A stretch of 64,000 nucleotides of DNA from Thermoplasmatota archaeon. Its GTDB lineage: Archaea; Thermoplasmatota; Thermoplasmata; Thermoplasmatales; Thermoplasmataceae. The notes beneath the pieces were generated by a model. That model had not been told where the DNA came from, did not search any database, and worked only from the letters and a program-made list of their open reading frames with translations. Below are positions 7,847 to 15,768 of the stretch, piece by piece. Positions within the stretch are counted from its first letter, which is position 1. Every line of letters begins with the position of its first letter. The stretch is taken from NCBI GenBank assembly GCA_023379355.1, contig JAMCUD010000056.1, positions 26,344 through 90,343 on the forward strand, read 5' to 3'. The translations under genes were made by a program, and so were the position numbers.

Positions 7847-7877
7847 AACAATATCTCAATGGAATACGTGAATCCGA

Positions 7878-9287
7878 TTGCCGGGGGGTGCTTGTAAATT
7901 GCTTGGCGGCCTTAGAAAAAATTCAATCGGGTTTATGGAGACAAGTTTCCAGGGAATAGCAGGATCTGCACCTGCAGGGGCAGCAGTTGCAACTCTGACA
8001 GGGGCTGCTGCTTTTGCTGGACAGTCTCTTCCTCTTGCAGCGCTTCTAGGCTTCTTCGTAGTCCTTCTGAACGCAGTTATCATCAGGAGGATCTCTCTCA
8101 AGATGGCTGGCGCAGGTGGATACTATTCATACATAAGGGGTGGACTTGGAGTAAAGCCAGCAGCCTTCTCCGGTCTGTTCTATGTATTCTACCAGGTTTT
8201 TGCACTTGCTCTGATCTCACTGAGCACAGCAGTATTCGTTCCCATAATACTGAGTTCTGCTTTCGGCATAAATCTGCCCTCTTACTCGGCATATCTGCTC
8301 GTGGCAGGAACTCTGGGATTTGGATTTGCAGTCTCATACTCAGGAATACGTCTTTCATCCAGGTTTGCCATGGTTATGGCGGCTATCGAGATTGTCGTTA
8401 TAGTTGCATTTGGAATCATAATCCTTGCTCTACATCCGTCAATTAACAATGCACAGGTTTTCACTGATAAATATTCGGCAACAGGTTTTTCAGGTGTAGG
8501 TCTTGGTGTATTACTTATGTACACCGCTTTTTCAGGGTTCGGCGCTGCTACTCCTCTTGGTGAGGAAGCAAGAAAACCAAAAAAGACCATTGGGAATTCA
8601 GTGATTTTTTCTGTTTTCATACTGGGAGCTTTCTTCATCTTTACTTCGTACATCATAAGCGTGGCAGGTGGAGGATTCACAACAGGCGCTTATTCCTCTA
8701 GTTTTGTACCCGGGGTCCTGCTGATGAAAAACTACCTTGGAACAGTATCTGCAATTGTAGTCACTGTACTGTTCGTGAACAGTCTATTAACCGGGTCAGT
8801 CATTGTTACAAACAGCACATCCAGGGTTATGATGGAGATGAGCAAGGACAGGATAATTCATGGAGGTCTTTCCAAAACCGGTTCCAAGAGAAAGACCCCC
8901 TATGCCTCCGGCATATTTGTGGTACTGACCGCCGGAGCTGTAGCCATGATTGCCAATCTTCTTCTCGGAGGCTTTAATGCATTCATATTTTCCGCAACAG
9001 CAGCAACTCTTGGAGTTCTGCTGGTTCATGGAATAATAAACGCCTCACTTCCTGGTCTGGAGTCAAAGGAATCTGCAGGGATAAGAATTTCATCTGTTGC
9101 CATGGCAGTTACTGCCATCATAATCTTTGGGCTTATCTTCTACAGCACTTTCCTGAGTGTTTCAAGTGCGGTGATAGCGGGAACAGTTGTTTTCATTGTT
9201 TTTGCCATAGCTAACGCCATATACACATTGAAAAGGCAGCATCCACAAAAATCAATAGAAGCGAGCTATGATCCGGAAAGAGCATGA
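7878..9287 (+). CDS. APC-superfamily amino acid permease
   Basis: The 469-residue protein has about twelve membrane helices and the N-terminal APC signature (GIAGSAPAGAAVATLTGAA and, after helix 2, GAGGYYSYIRGGLG) that lines the substrate path. Members of this family import amino acids or related amines by proton symport or exchange. It overlaps the UbiD-like gene by 4 bp, so transport and decarboxylation are probably linked. The start is uncertain. TTG 7878 is the first in-frame codon, while the promoter geometry favours GTG 7868, which is in a different frame separated by a run of six G (7883-7888). Either the start is TTG 7878 or 7899, or the G run hides an indel. Confidence 0.85.
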   Translation: MPGGACKLLGGLRKNSIGFMETSFQGIAGSAPAGAAVATLTGAAAFAGQSLPLAALLGFFVVLLNAVIIRRISLKMAGAGGYYSYIRGGLGVKPAAFSGLFYVFYQVFALALISLSTAVFVPIILSSAFGINLPSYSAYLLVAGTLGFGFAVSYSGIRLSSRFAMVMAAIEIVVIVAFGIIILALHPSINNAQVFTDKYSATGFSGVGLGVLLMYTAFSGFGAATPLGEEARKPKKTIGNSVIFSVFILGAFFIFTSYIISVAGGGFTTGAYSSSFVPGVLLMKNYLGTVSAIVVTVLFVNSLLTGSVIVTNSTSRVMMEMSKDRIIHGGLSKTGSKRKTPYASGIFVVLTAGAVAMIANLLLGGFNAFIFSATAATLGVLLVHGIINASLPGLESKESAGIRISSVAMAVTAIIIFGLIFYSTFLSVSSAVIAGTVVFIVFAIANAIYTLKRQHPQKSIEASYDPERA

Positions 9288-10876
9288 TCGGTTCGGATCG
9301 CTTTCGCTCATTCAGGATCGCTGTTGAGGAATATTTCAGGCAACACAGTGAAGATACCGTCAGCATAGATAGTGAAGTGAGCATAGAGTTCGAAACCACA
9401 GAGATCTCAATCAACAGATCTCCCCATGCTGTTTTATTTGAGAAAATAAAGGGTTTCAAAGATTACCGGCTGGTCACAAATCTGCTTGGAACAGAAAATC
9501 GAATACTTTATTTCACAGGATCAGACAGCAGAGAGGCATTTCTTAGCAAATGGACCAAGGCTATTGGTCCGGATACACCATATGATCCTGAATACACATC
9601 AAATCCCAATTTTCTAAAAAATATTTTCTGTGAAGGTGATATTGATCTTTTCTCACTGCCAGCTCCAGTTCATTATGTCAACGATGGATCAAAGTTGTCA
9701 AAGGGCAGATACATTACCTCCGCACTTGTTGTTTCCAGGAACCCGGATGACCCATCCACTCATAACCTTGGCTTTTCAAGGATACAGCTTCTGGAAAAAA
9801 ATAAATTTGGCTTCGATGCCGGGAGCAGGGGCCACACATGGGGCAACATCCAGAGGGCAATGAGGGATGGAAACCATGTTGATCTGACATTTGTGATCGG
9901 AGTGCATCCTATCCTTTATCTCCTTGGTGCCTCATTCATCGAAAATGAATACCGTAGGTCAGGGGTCTTTCTTGATACATTCCTTTACAGGGGCTACAGA
10001 AACGACATTTCTGTTCCCGCAGATGCGGAGATTGTAATAGAGGCATCAATGGATTTCTCAGAAAGGGCGGATGAAGGTCCTTTTGCTGAATATACAGGAT
10101 ACATGGGCTATGACACGACCGGGTATGTGGCACATGCCAGGTCATTGCTGGTCAGGGACCACCCGATCTATTACGATATACTGCCATCAAACTCAGATGA
10201 GCATCTTAATATTTTTTCATTCCCAAGGTCCCTCTCAATATCCAGGGACTTAGTGGAACGCTTGCCCGGAGGTTCAGATGTCAAGATAGAATGGCCATCA
10301 TATGCATCAAGGTTCCTCGCTATTGGATATGTAAAGTCAAAGGCAGGTGATCTCAGGTTACAGGCAGCCTGCGGCATAATTTCTAGCGACCCTCTTTGGG
10401 CAAAATTTGTTTTCATGTTCGACAGAGAATCTGATCTGTCCCTGTTTGGTGTCTTTTCTTCTCTTGCCGCTTCATCGCAAAAGGGGTTTACCAATGTATT
10501 GATGCTTCCAGAATCCTTCATCATTTCCTCTGATATAGGTTCAGGAGGAAAAATGAGTTCCAGCAGGATGATTGCGCTCCTTGATCCAGTTGAGTACTCA
10601 GTTGAGCATGGGAACGATCTGGTTGTGATAAAAAGCGGCGGGAAGAGATGCACGATCTCCTACGAACCACCTGGTAATTCTGACCTAGAAATAATGATGC
10701 CGTCAGATATTGACATCCATGACCAGAAGAAAGTGGGTTGGGCCCTTTCCACCCGTGTAAATCCAGCAAGGGACATATCCATTACTAGAAATAGAATGAC
10801 TATATCCGCACTTTCAGGCCATCCGGAAGTACCTGTGCTTCCTCATAACCCTGGGGATGCAGGGAAAATGCAGTGA
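9284..10876 (+). CDS. UbiD-family prenylated-FMN-dependent decarboxylase
   Basis: The 530-residue protein matches the UbiD/Fdc family, which reversibly decarboxylates aromatic or unsaturated carboxylic acids with prenylated FMN. The catalytic R-E-E triad is visible as R166 (NLGFSRIQ), E264 and E269 (ADEGPFAEYTGY), with the family's 5-residue spacing between the glutamates; SRGHTWG follows the cofactor segment. Length is typical (about 480-530). Its 4-bp overlap with the upstream permease suggests that the imported compound, or a product of it, is the substrate. No UbiX prenyltransferase gene lies in the window, so the cofactor must be supplied from elsewhere. The substrate cannot be read from sequence, and ubiquinone synthesis is unlikely in this lineage. 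Confidence 0.85.
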   Translation: MIGSDRFRSFRIAVEEYFRQHSEDTVSIDSEVSIEFETTEISINRSPHAVLFEKIKGFKDYRLVTNLLGTENRILYFTGSDSREAFLSKWTKAIGPDTPYDPEYTSNPNFLKNIFCEGDIDLFSLPAPVHYVNDGSKLSKGRYITSALVVSRNPDDPSTHNLGFSRIQLLEKNKFGFDAGSRGHTWGNIQRAMRDGNHVDLTFVIGVHPILYLLGASFIENEYRRSGVFLDTFLYRGYRNDISVPADAEIVIEASMDFSERADEGPFAEYTGYMGYDTTGYVAHARSLLVRDHPIYYDILPSNSDEHLNIFSFPRSLSISRDLVERLPGGSDVKIEWPSYASRFLAIGYVKSKAGDLRLQAACGIISSDPLWAKFVFMFDRESDLSLFGVFSSLAASSQKGFTNVLMLPESFIISSDIGSGGKMSSSRMIALLDPVEYSVEHGNDLVVIKSGGKRCTISYEPPGNSDLEIMMPSDIDIHDQKKVGWALSTRVNPARDISITRNRMTISALSGHPEVPVLPHNPGDAGKMQ

Positions 10877-10984
10877 GTTAATATTTATCTGTTTCTTATT
10901 AAGTTTAATCTACTGGAATAGATGCCAAAAATTGCGTTTTCAATATGAAAAATAATTATATATTGCCATAAAATAAGGGTACGC

Positions 10985-11002
10985 GTGGAATGGCGTTTCC
11001 AC
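10985..11002 (+). promoter_or_regulatory. Leader hairpin ahead of the Ehr operon
   Basis: GTGGAA and TTCCAC form a 6-bp stem with a 6-nt loop about 40 nt before the first gene of the operon. A TATA-like sequence near 10962-10970 puts the transcript start at about 10992, so the hairpin would lie at or overlapping the 5' end. It may be an operator palindrome rather than RNA structure. Confidence 0.25.
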
Positions 11003-11042
11003 AGTGAAAACTGCCAATGCAACTGGCTGATGACGCCTGTTT

Positions 11043-11996
11043 ATGGTGCCAGAAATGAATGCAGTTACATTGGAAGAAACCATAGTACAATACCTGTTCG
11101 TTATCCTAAGCGCCCCACTTTTTTCGGGCATCTTGAATAAGGCAAAGGCAAGGGTAGAGTCAAGGAAGGGTCCAAGTATACTGCAGCCCTATTATGATCT
11201 TCACAAACTTTTCAGGAAAGAGACTGTAATCCCGGAAAACTCATCACTGCTGTTTGTTGCGATTCCGTATGTTGCCTTTGGGATCTATTCTCTTATTGCC
11301 CTGATCATTCCGGTCCTCATTCCGGAACCTGTGTATTTTACCTATTCAGGCGATTTGCTCGCAGGTGCAATTCTCTTCTCACTTGTCGGGTTTCTGAAGA
11401 TGGTTGCAGCCATGGATAGCCGGAGCAACTATTCTGCCATGGGGGCTTCAAGAGTTGTATCCTTTACTTTTCTCAGTGAGGCAACATTGATAATGGTATT
11501 TTTCGGAGTCTCTCTAATAACCGGCACAAACAACCCATATGTGACGAATCACTTCCTCATCACCTTTCCATCCGCTAATCTGAACCTCCCTCATGTCTTT
11601 GCTACCCTGGCATTCTTCATGTTATTTTTCTATGAAACCGGAAAAATTCCAGTGGAGAGCGAGGGAAACCAGGAACTTGGCATGGTCGATTCTGCAATAA
11701 ATTATGAATATTCAGGTAAACTGCTGGCAATAAACAAATGGACATCACACATCAAACAGTACCTGCTTGGTTCAGTGCTTCTGAATGTGTTTCTCATTCC
11801 CTGGGGTCTCACTTCCACCTGGCCAGCCTTTCTTCTGGACATTCCAGTTATGATGGGTAAATGGCTTCTGCTGATACTGATCGTCATAGTGGTTGAAACT
11901 ACCTTTGCAAAACTCCGTCTTTACAGGATTATTGACTTTCTCGCGGTCGCTTTCGCATTCTCCATTCTGTTTCTCATTCTCAGCGAGGTGGTATGA
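11043..11996 (+). CDS. Ehr/hydrogenase-4-type membrane subunit, HyfC/NuoH-like
   Basis: This 317-residue protein is the NuoH-type membrane anchor that connects the soluble arm of group 4 hydrogenases and complex I to the proton-pumping subunits. It has about eight helices and the family signature at residues 32-45 (KARVESRKGPSILQ). The acidic loop motif FYETGKIPVESEGNQELG (about residues 196-213) is the expected NuoH/HyfC loop. It is the first gene of a six-gene unit running to 17531. ATG 11055 is an alternative start. Like its partners it is expected to sit in the cytoplasmic membrane. Confidence 0.85.
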   Translation: MVPEMNAVTLEETIVQYLFVILSAPLFSGILNKAKARVESRKGPSILQPYYDLHKLFRKETVIPENSSLLFVAIPYVAFGIYSLIALIIPVLIPEPVYFTYSGDLLAGAILFSLVGFLKMVAAMDSRSNYSAMGASRVVSFTFLSEATLIMVFFGVSLITGTNNPYVTNHFLITFPSANLNLPHVFATLAFFMLFFYETGKIPVESEGNQELGMVDSAINYEYSGKLLAINKWTSHIKQYLLGSVLLNVFLIPWGLTSTWPAFLLDIPVMMGKWLLLILIVIVVETTFAKLRLYRIIDFLAVAFAFSILFLILSEVV

Positions 11997-12637
11997 ACAT
12001 GCTTTCCGAAATCATAGTTCTTCTGAGTGCAGCTGCAGTCATAACAGCCTTTTACATTCAGAGCCAGGAATTTATAAGATCCATGGTCAGAGGCCAGCTC
12101 ATACAGTCCCTAGTAATTGCCGGCGTATCCTTCATTATTGCTTACTATGAAAAGTCCGTTGATCTCCTGATACTGGGGATACTCCTGATTGTACTGCGTG
12201 GAATTCTGATCACTTATTTCCTGCTTCTCCGCATACCCAGGAGAAGCAGCTACCTGTATGAGAGAAATGTCAGCGTCCCCTATCTGCTGCTGGTCGATCT
12301 GATATTTGTGGTTATAGCTACCTTTGCAGTATATTCCCTTGCATTTTCCAGAATTCAGCCTGATTCAATCATTCAGGATCCCTCAGTGCTGCTGTTTCCG
12401 CTCATACTCTTCTTTCAGGGGCTCTTCCTTATTACATCCAGGAAAGCGACCCTCACACAGGTGGTAGGTTATGTCGAGGAAGAAAACGCCTTGATTCTGT
12501 TCGGCCTTTTCCTCCTCCCCGTTCCTATAATTATTGAGGCAAGTGTTTTTCTGGATGTTCTTGCCCTGGTGATAATTTCAACAGTGGTCACGCAGGAAAA
12601 GGGAAGGCATGAACCAATGGAGGAGTTGAAAGGATGA
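11993..12637 (+). CDS. Ehr/hydrogenase-4-type membrane subunit, HyfE-like
   Basis: The 214-residue protein has about six membrane helices and resembles HyfE, which corresponds in fold to a NuoK-type subunit with extra helices. Conserved acidic positions are found in YVEEENALILFGLF, a motif typical of HyfE where the glutamates are in the membrane. It overlaps its neighbours by 4 bp at both ends, so it is translationally coupled. It should form part of the antiporter-like membrane arm. Family assignment rests on length, hydropathy, the EEENA motif and position in the operon. Confidence 0.75.
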   Translation: MNMLSEIIVLLSAAAVITAFYIQSQEFIRSMVRGQLIQSLVIAGVSFIIAYYEKSVDLLILGILLIVLRGILITYFLLLRIPRRSSYLYERNVSVPYLLLVDLIFVVIATFAVYSLAFSRIQPDSIIQDPSVLLFPLILFFQGLFLITSRKATLTQVVGYVEEENALILFGLFLLPVPIIIEASVFLDVLALVIISTVVTQEKGRHEPMEELKG

Positions 12638-13974
12638 ACTCTGTAATGGTCCTTGCAGCACTCATTCTTGCAATACCTGCTTCCGGCTCAATAATCTCTC
12701 TGAAGGAGTCACGGATCTCCTCAATATTCATCGGTGTCCTGGAGGTTCTGGTCGCTTCAATTCTTTACCTTTTCGGGACCTATGCAGGATATTTTTATGT
12801 GACCTCAGTTTCAAAGGTTTTCATTCTGATGGTCGCTTCCATCTTTCTTCTTTCCTCTCTGTATTCAAGAGTCTATCTGGATAAAGATTCCTGGCTGAAG
12901 GATCACCATTTTTTCATGCTCCTTGATCTCTTCACAACTTCAATGATGTTTGCCTTGGTGGTCAATAACTACGGTCTGATGTGGGTGGGAATTGAAGCAA
13001 CAACAATATCCTCAGCAATCCTTATAATGACCGAAAAAAATGAGGTATCACTCGAGGCTACCTGGAGATACATACTCATAGTTTCTGCAGGCGTTACCTT
13101 TGCATTCATTTCAATAATCCTAATATATTACAGTTTTGGAACCCTTGAAATAAGCAGCATAATTTCTAAAGGAACTGGCAACAGCCTGGTTCTCAGGCTC
13201 GCTGTTTCAATAGCACTTCTTGGTTTTGGAACGAAGGTTGGGATTTTCCCGGTTCATACATGGCTCCCGGATGCACACAGCGAGTCACCGGCCCCTGTAA
13301 GTGCAATGTTCTCCGGTGTTCTCCTCCCTACGGCCCTTTATGTTCTCTACATGATCTACCGTATAGACGAGTTCAGGGAACTTTTTGTCTGGGCTGGCAC
13401 TATTTCTGTCATTTTTGCATCTATTTTTCTGGGGGCGCAGAGGAAATACAAGAGGATGTTTGCATACTCAACCATGGAAAATATGAGCATTGCTCTCATC
13501 GGCCTTGCGACCGGAAACCCGCTCGGGCTCACAGGTGCTCTACTACTTCTCGCTTCGCACAGTTTCGGTAAGGCTTCGGCTTTCTATTCATCAGGCAACA
13601 TCCTTAAATCCACAGGAGAGAAGGAGATAGGAAAAGTGCATGGACTCTGGAAAACAATGCCTTTTACAGGTTCCTCTCTTATTCTATCATCACTTGCTGT
13701 TACAGGCACACCGCCTTTCGGTACGTTTTTCGGTGAATTTCTGATACTATACTCCCTTTACACCGCTGGTTTTACAGGGCCCTTCATACTCCTGGCACTG
13801 TTCATCCCTGTTGCCTTCATTTCAGTAAATTACCAGGTGACAGGGATGGCTTTCGGTCGGCCGTCCGGGGGATCGGAACCTGGTCGTTTGATGCCATTCC
13901 TGGCTCTTGCTTCAGCCATTCTGAGCCTTTTGATAGGGGTACTCTATCTGGTGGTGACATATGCAGTGGTATAG
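12634..13974 (+). CDS. Ehr/hydrogenase-4-type antiporter subunit, HyfF/NuoN-like
   Basis: This 446-residue protein belongs to the Mrp antiporter/NuoLMN family. Expected landmarks are the helix-5 glutamate (VGIEATTISSAIL), the helix-7 lysine in GFGTKVGIFPVHTWLPDAHSE and the helix-8 region SPAPVSAMFSGVLLP. It lacks the long C-terminal lateral helix of NuoL and so fits HyfF or NuoM/N. It overlaps the next gene by 14 bp. Such subunits couple redox energy to proton or sodium translocation. Confidence 0.85.
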   Translation: MNSVMVLAALILAIPASGSIISLKESRISSIFIGVLEVLVASILYLFGTYAGYFYVTSVSKVFILMVASIFLLSSLYSRVYLDKDSWLKDHHFFMLLDLFTTSMMFALVVNNYGLMWVGIEATTISSAILIMTEKNEVSLEATWRYILIVSAGVTFAFISIILIYYSFGTLEISSIISKGTGNSLVLRLAVSIALLGFGTKVGIFPVHTWLPDAHSESPAPVSAMFSGVLLPTALYVLYMIYRIDEFRELFVWAGTISVIFASIFLGAQRKYKRMFAYSTMENMSIALIGLATGNPLGLTGALLLLASHSFGKASAFYSSGNILKSTGEKEIGKVHGLWKTMPFTGSSLILSSLAVTGTPPFGTFFGEFLILYSLYTAGFTGPFILLALFIPVAFISVNYQVTGMAFGRPSGGSEPGRLMPFLALASAILSLLIGVLYLVVTYAVV

Positions 13975-15139
13975 GCATGGAAATCCTGAAGGCAGGTACA
14001 TAGGTTTTACTAATTCATATGACGTCTATGAGAACGTAATATCGGAGAGAAAACACCGTTCGGATACAGACAATACGGGGATGCAATTACCTGAAGAGAC
14101 GACCTTCAATTACGGTCCTTCAACCGGTGGACTGGTTGAATCTGTGAACTTTAAGATACACACCCCGGGCGAGCTTATAACATCAGTGCAGGTGAATTCA
14201 CACTTCAAGAGGAGATCACTGAATTTCTCAGGTAAAGACATTGACACTGCTCTGATGCTTGTTGAAAGGATAAACGGATTTCACTCATCCTCCAATGCCA
14301 TATGTTTCCTGAGGGCTATAGAGGATGCTACCGGTGTGGAAGTGCCTCAGCATGTAAACATGAAGAGGATAATCTGCATAGAAATGGAAAGGATAAGAAG
14401 CCATCTGACCGTAATAGAGAGACTCTGCTCTGACGCATCGTTTGGAGTACCACACAACAGGATTGCGATTCTAAGGGAAGAGATATCAAGGTTAATAGGG
14501 CAATCGACAGGACACAGATACATGTTCGGAATACATGGAGTCGGGAGTATTTCAGCCGATTTTTCCGGTATTCCAGAAAAACTGCTGTCAATTGTATCTG
14601 AATTCAGGGATCTTCATGAAACTCTTCTGCAGTCGAAGATCTTCCTCAACAGGTTACAGGGAAACGGAAATACTATGGACGAATGGATGGTGGGCCCTGC
14701 AGCCAGATCTTCAGGAAAGCGTTATGATGCTAGAGTTGATTCCAGCTCACTTCCATACTCTCCTCTCAATTTTCAGCCAATCGTGAGGATAGATGGGGAC
14801 GCCTTTGGGAGGTTCATGGTCAGATCGGAGGAGATATTCTCCTCAATTGGGCTTATTGAGAGGGCTCTGGATCAAGCCTCAGGAGTTTCCCGGGAAAAAC
14901 TGCCTGAGAAACATGAAAGCGGAGAGGGCGGAGCCAGGATAGAATCTCCGCAGGGAGACTTATTTTATTACGTCTCCCTGAAAAACGGACTCATAGAGAG
15001 ACTGGAGATTGCTTCACCCAGTGTCTGCAATGTGAATAGCTTCAGGAAATCCATCAGGGGAAATATACTGACAGATTTCCCATTTAACTGGGACAGCTTC
15101 GGAATATGGATTTCAGAGATGGAGGTGAACATCCGGTGA
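13961..15139 (+). CDS. Hydrogenase large-subunit-like protein without nickel ligands (HyfG/EhrL-like)
   Basis: The protein matches the large subunit of group 4 [NiFe] hydrogenases and NuoCD (NuoC-like N-terminus about 1-60, NuoD-like thereafter, e.g. GVEVPQHVNMKRI and SHLTVIERL). In true hydrogenases the first nickel motif reads RxCGxC. Here residues 103-108 are RINGFH, so both cysteines are replaced (N105, H108). The C-terminal DPCxxC motif is also absent; the last 20 residues contain no cysteine. The 392-residue protein cannot bind a canonical NiFe centre. This is the hallmark of Ehr (energy-converting hydrogenase-related) complexes and complex I. It probably mediates electron transfer to another acceptor. 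Confidence 0.85.
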   Translation: MQWYRHGNPEGRYIGFTNSYDVYENVISERKHRSDTDNTGMQLPEETTFNYGPSTGGLVESVNFKIHTPGELITSVQVNSHFKRRSLNFSGKDIDTALMLVERINGFHSSSNAICFLRAIEDATGVEVPQHVNMKRIICIEMERIRSHLTVIERLCSDASFGVPHNRIAILREEISRLIGQSTGHRYMFGIHGVGSISADFSGIPEKLLSIVSEFRDLHETLLQSKIFLNRLQGNGNTMDEWMVGPAARSSGKRYDARVDSSSLPYSPLNFQPIVRIDGDAFGRFMVRSEEIFSSIGLIERALDQASGVSREKLPEKHESGEGGARIESPQGDLFYYVSLKNGLIERLEIASPSVCNVNSFRKSIRGNILTDFPFNWDSFGIWISEMEVNIR

Positions 15140-15768
15140 ATACAAATCTCTGGTTCCTCAAGGGTCTCAAACACAGGACAGCGACAGAAAGGTTTCCATA
15201 CGCCAGCCCGGAAAAGCCGCCAATCAGACCATCGAGGATGGAGGGAACTGATTTCGTTCAGTGTCCGGTGAAAGCAATAGGTGAGGATGGAAAATGGGAC
15301 ATGGGAAAGTGCATTTTCTGCAGAAAATGCGAACCAGATTTCAAGCCAACCGGAGATCAGGGCATATACCGGGTCAGGAAAACCTCCCCAAAGGAACTTC
15401 GTAGGTCATTCTATATATATCCACTGGACAGTGGTTCATGCGGATCATGCAATATTGAATTTCTCTCCATATTCAACCCACAGTATGATGCCAGCCGGCT
15501 GAAAATATTCATGACCAACACCCCAAGGCACGCTGACGCCCTGCTTGTTATGGGAATCAGGACTGAGGGCATGGAAGCGGTGTTAAGGGAGGCACTAGAG
15601 GCAATGCCTGGCCCAAAGGTTGTCATTTCAATGGGATCATGTTCCATCTCCGGTGGAATTCTGGGGTCTTCTCCGCTCCCGGAAGGAATAGCAGATCTTG
15701 AGATATCTGGCTGCCCTCCATCCCCTTACACAATCATTGAAGCAATTATGAAATTGAGGGGTGACTGA
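15136..15768 (+). CDS. Fused HyfH-HyfI-like iron-sulfur subunit (ferredoxin domain plus NuoB-like small subunit)
   Basis: GTG 15136 overlaps the previous stop and gives a 210-residue product, preferred over the longer upstream frame because it starts like HyfH. Residues 1-85 are a shortened HyfH: only one [4Fe-4S] set remains (C59, C62, C65 plus C43 of a QCP motif), where normal HyfH has two. Residues 95-210 are a NuoB/HyfI-type small subunit with C102 and C105 (SCGSCNIE), C169 (MGSCSISGG) and C193 (GCPPSP), ligands of the proximal cluster. Fusion of the two subunits and loss of one cluster shorten the electron wire. It sits between the large subunit and the NuoL-like gene. Confidence 0.8.
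   Translation: MNTNLWFLKGLKHRTATERFPYASPEKPPIRPSRMEGTDFVQCPVKAIGEDGKWDMGKCIFCRKCEPDFKPTGDQGIYRVRKTSPKELRRSFYIYPLDSGSCGSCNIEFLSIFNPQYDASRLKIFMTNTPRHADALLVMGIRTEGMEAVLREALEAMPGPKVVISMGSCSISGGILGSSPLPEGIADLEISGCPPSPYTIIEAIMKLRGD

Noticed and set aside
13260..13571. A 103-codon plus-strand frame inside the HyfF-like gene
   Set aside because: It overlaps a clear antiporter-like subunit in another frame and has no domain.
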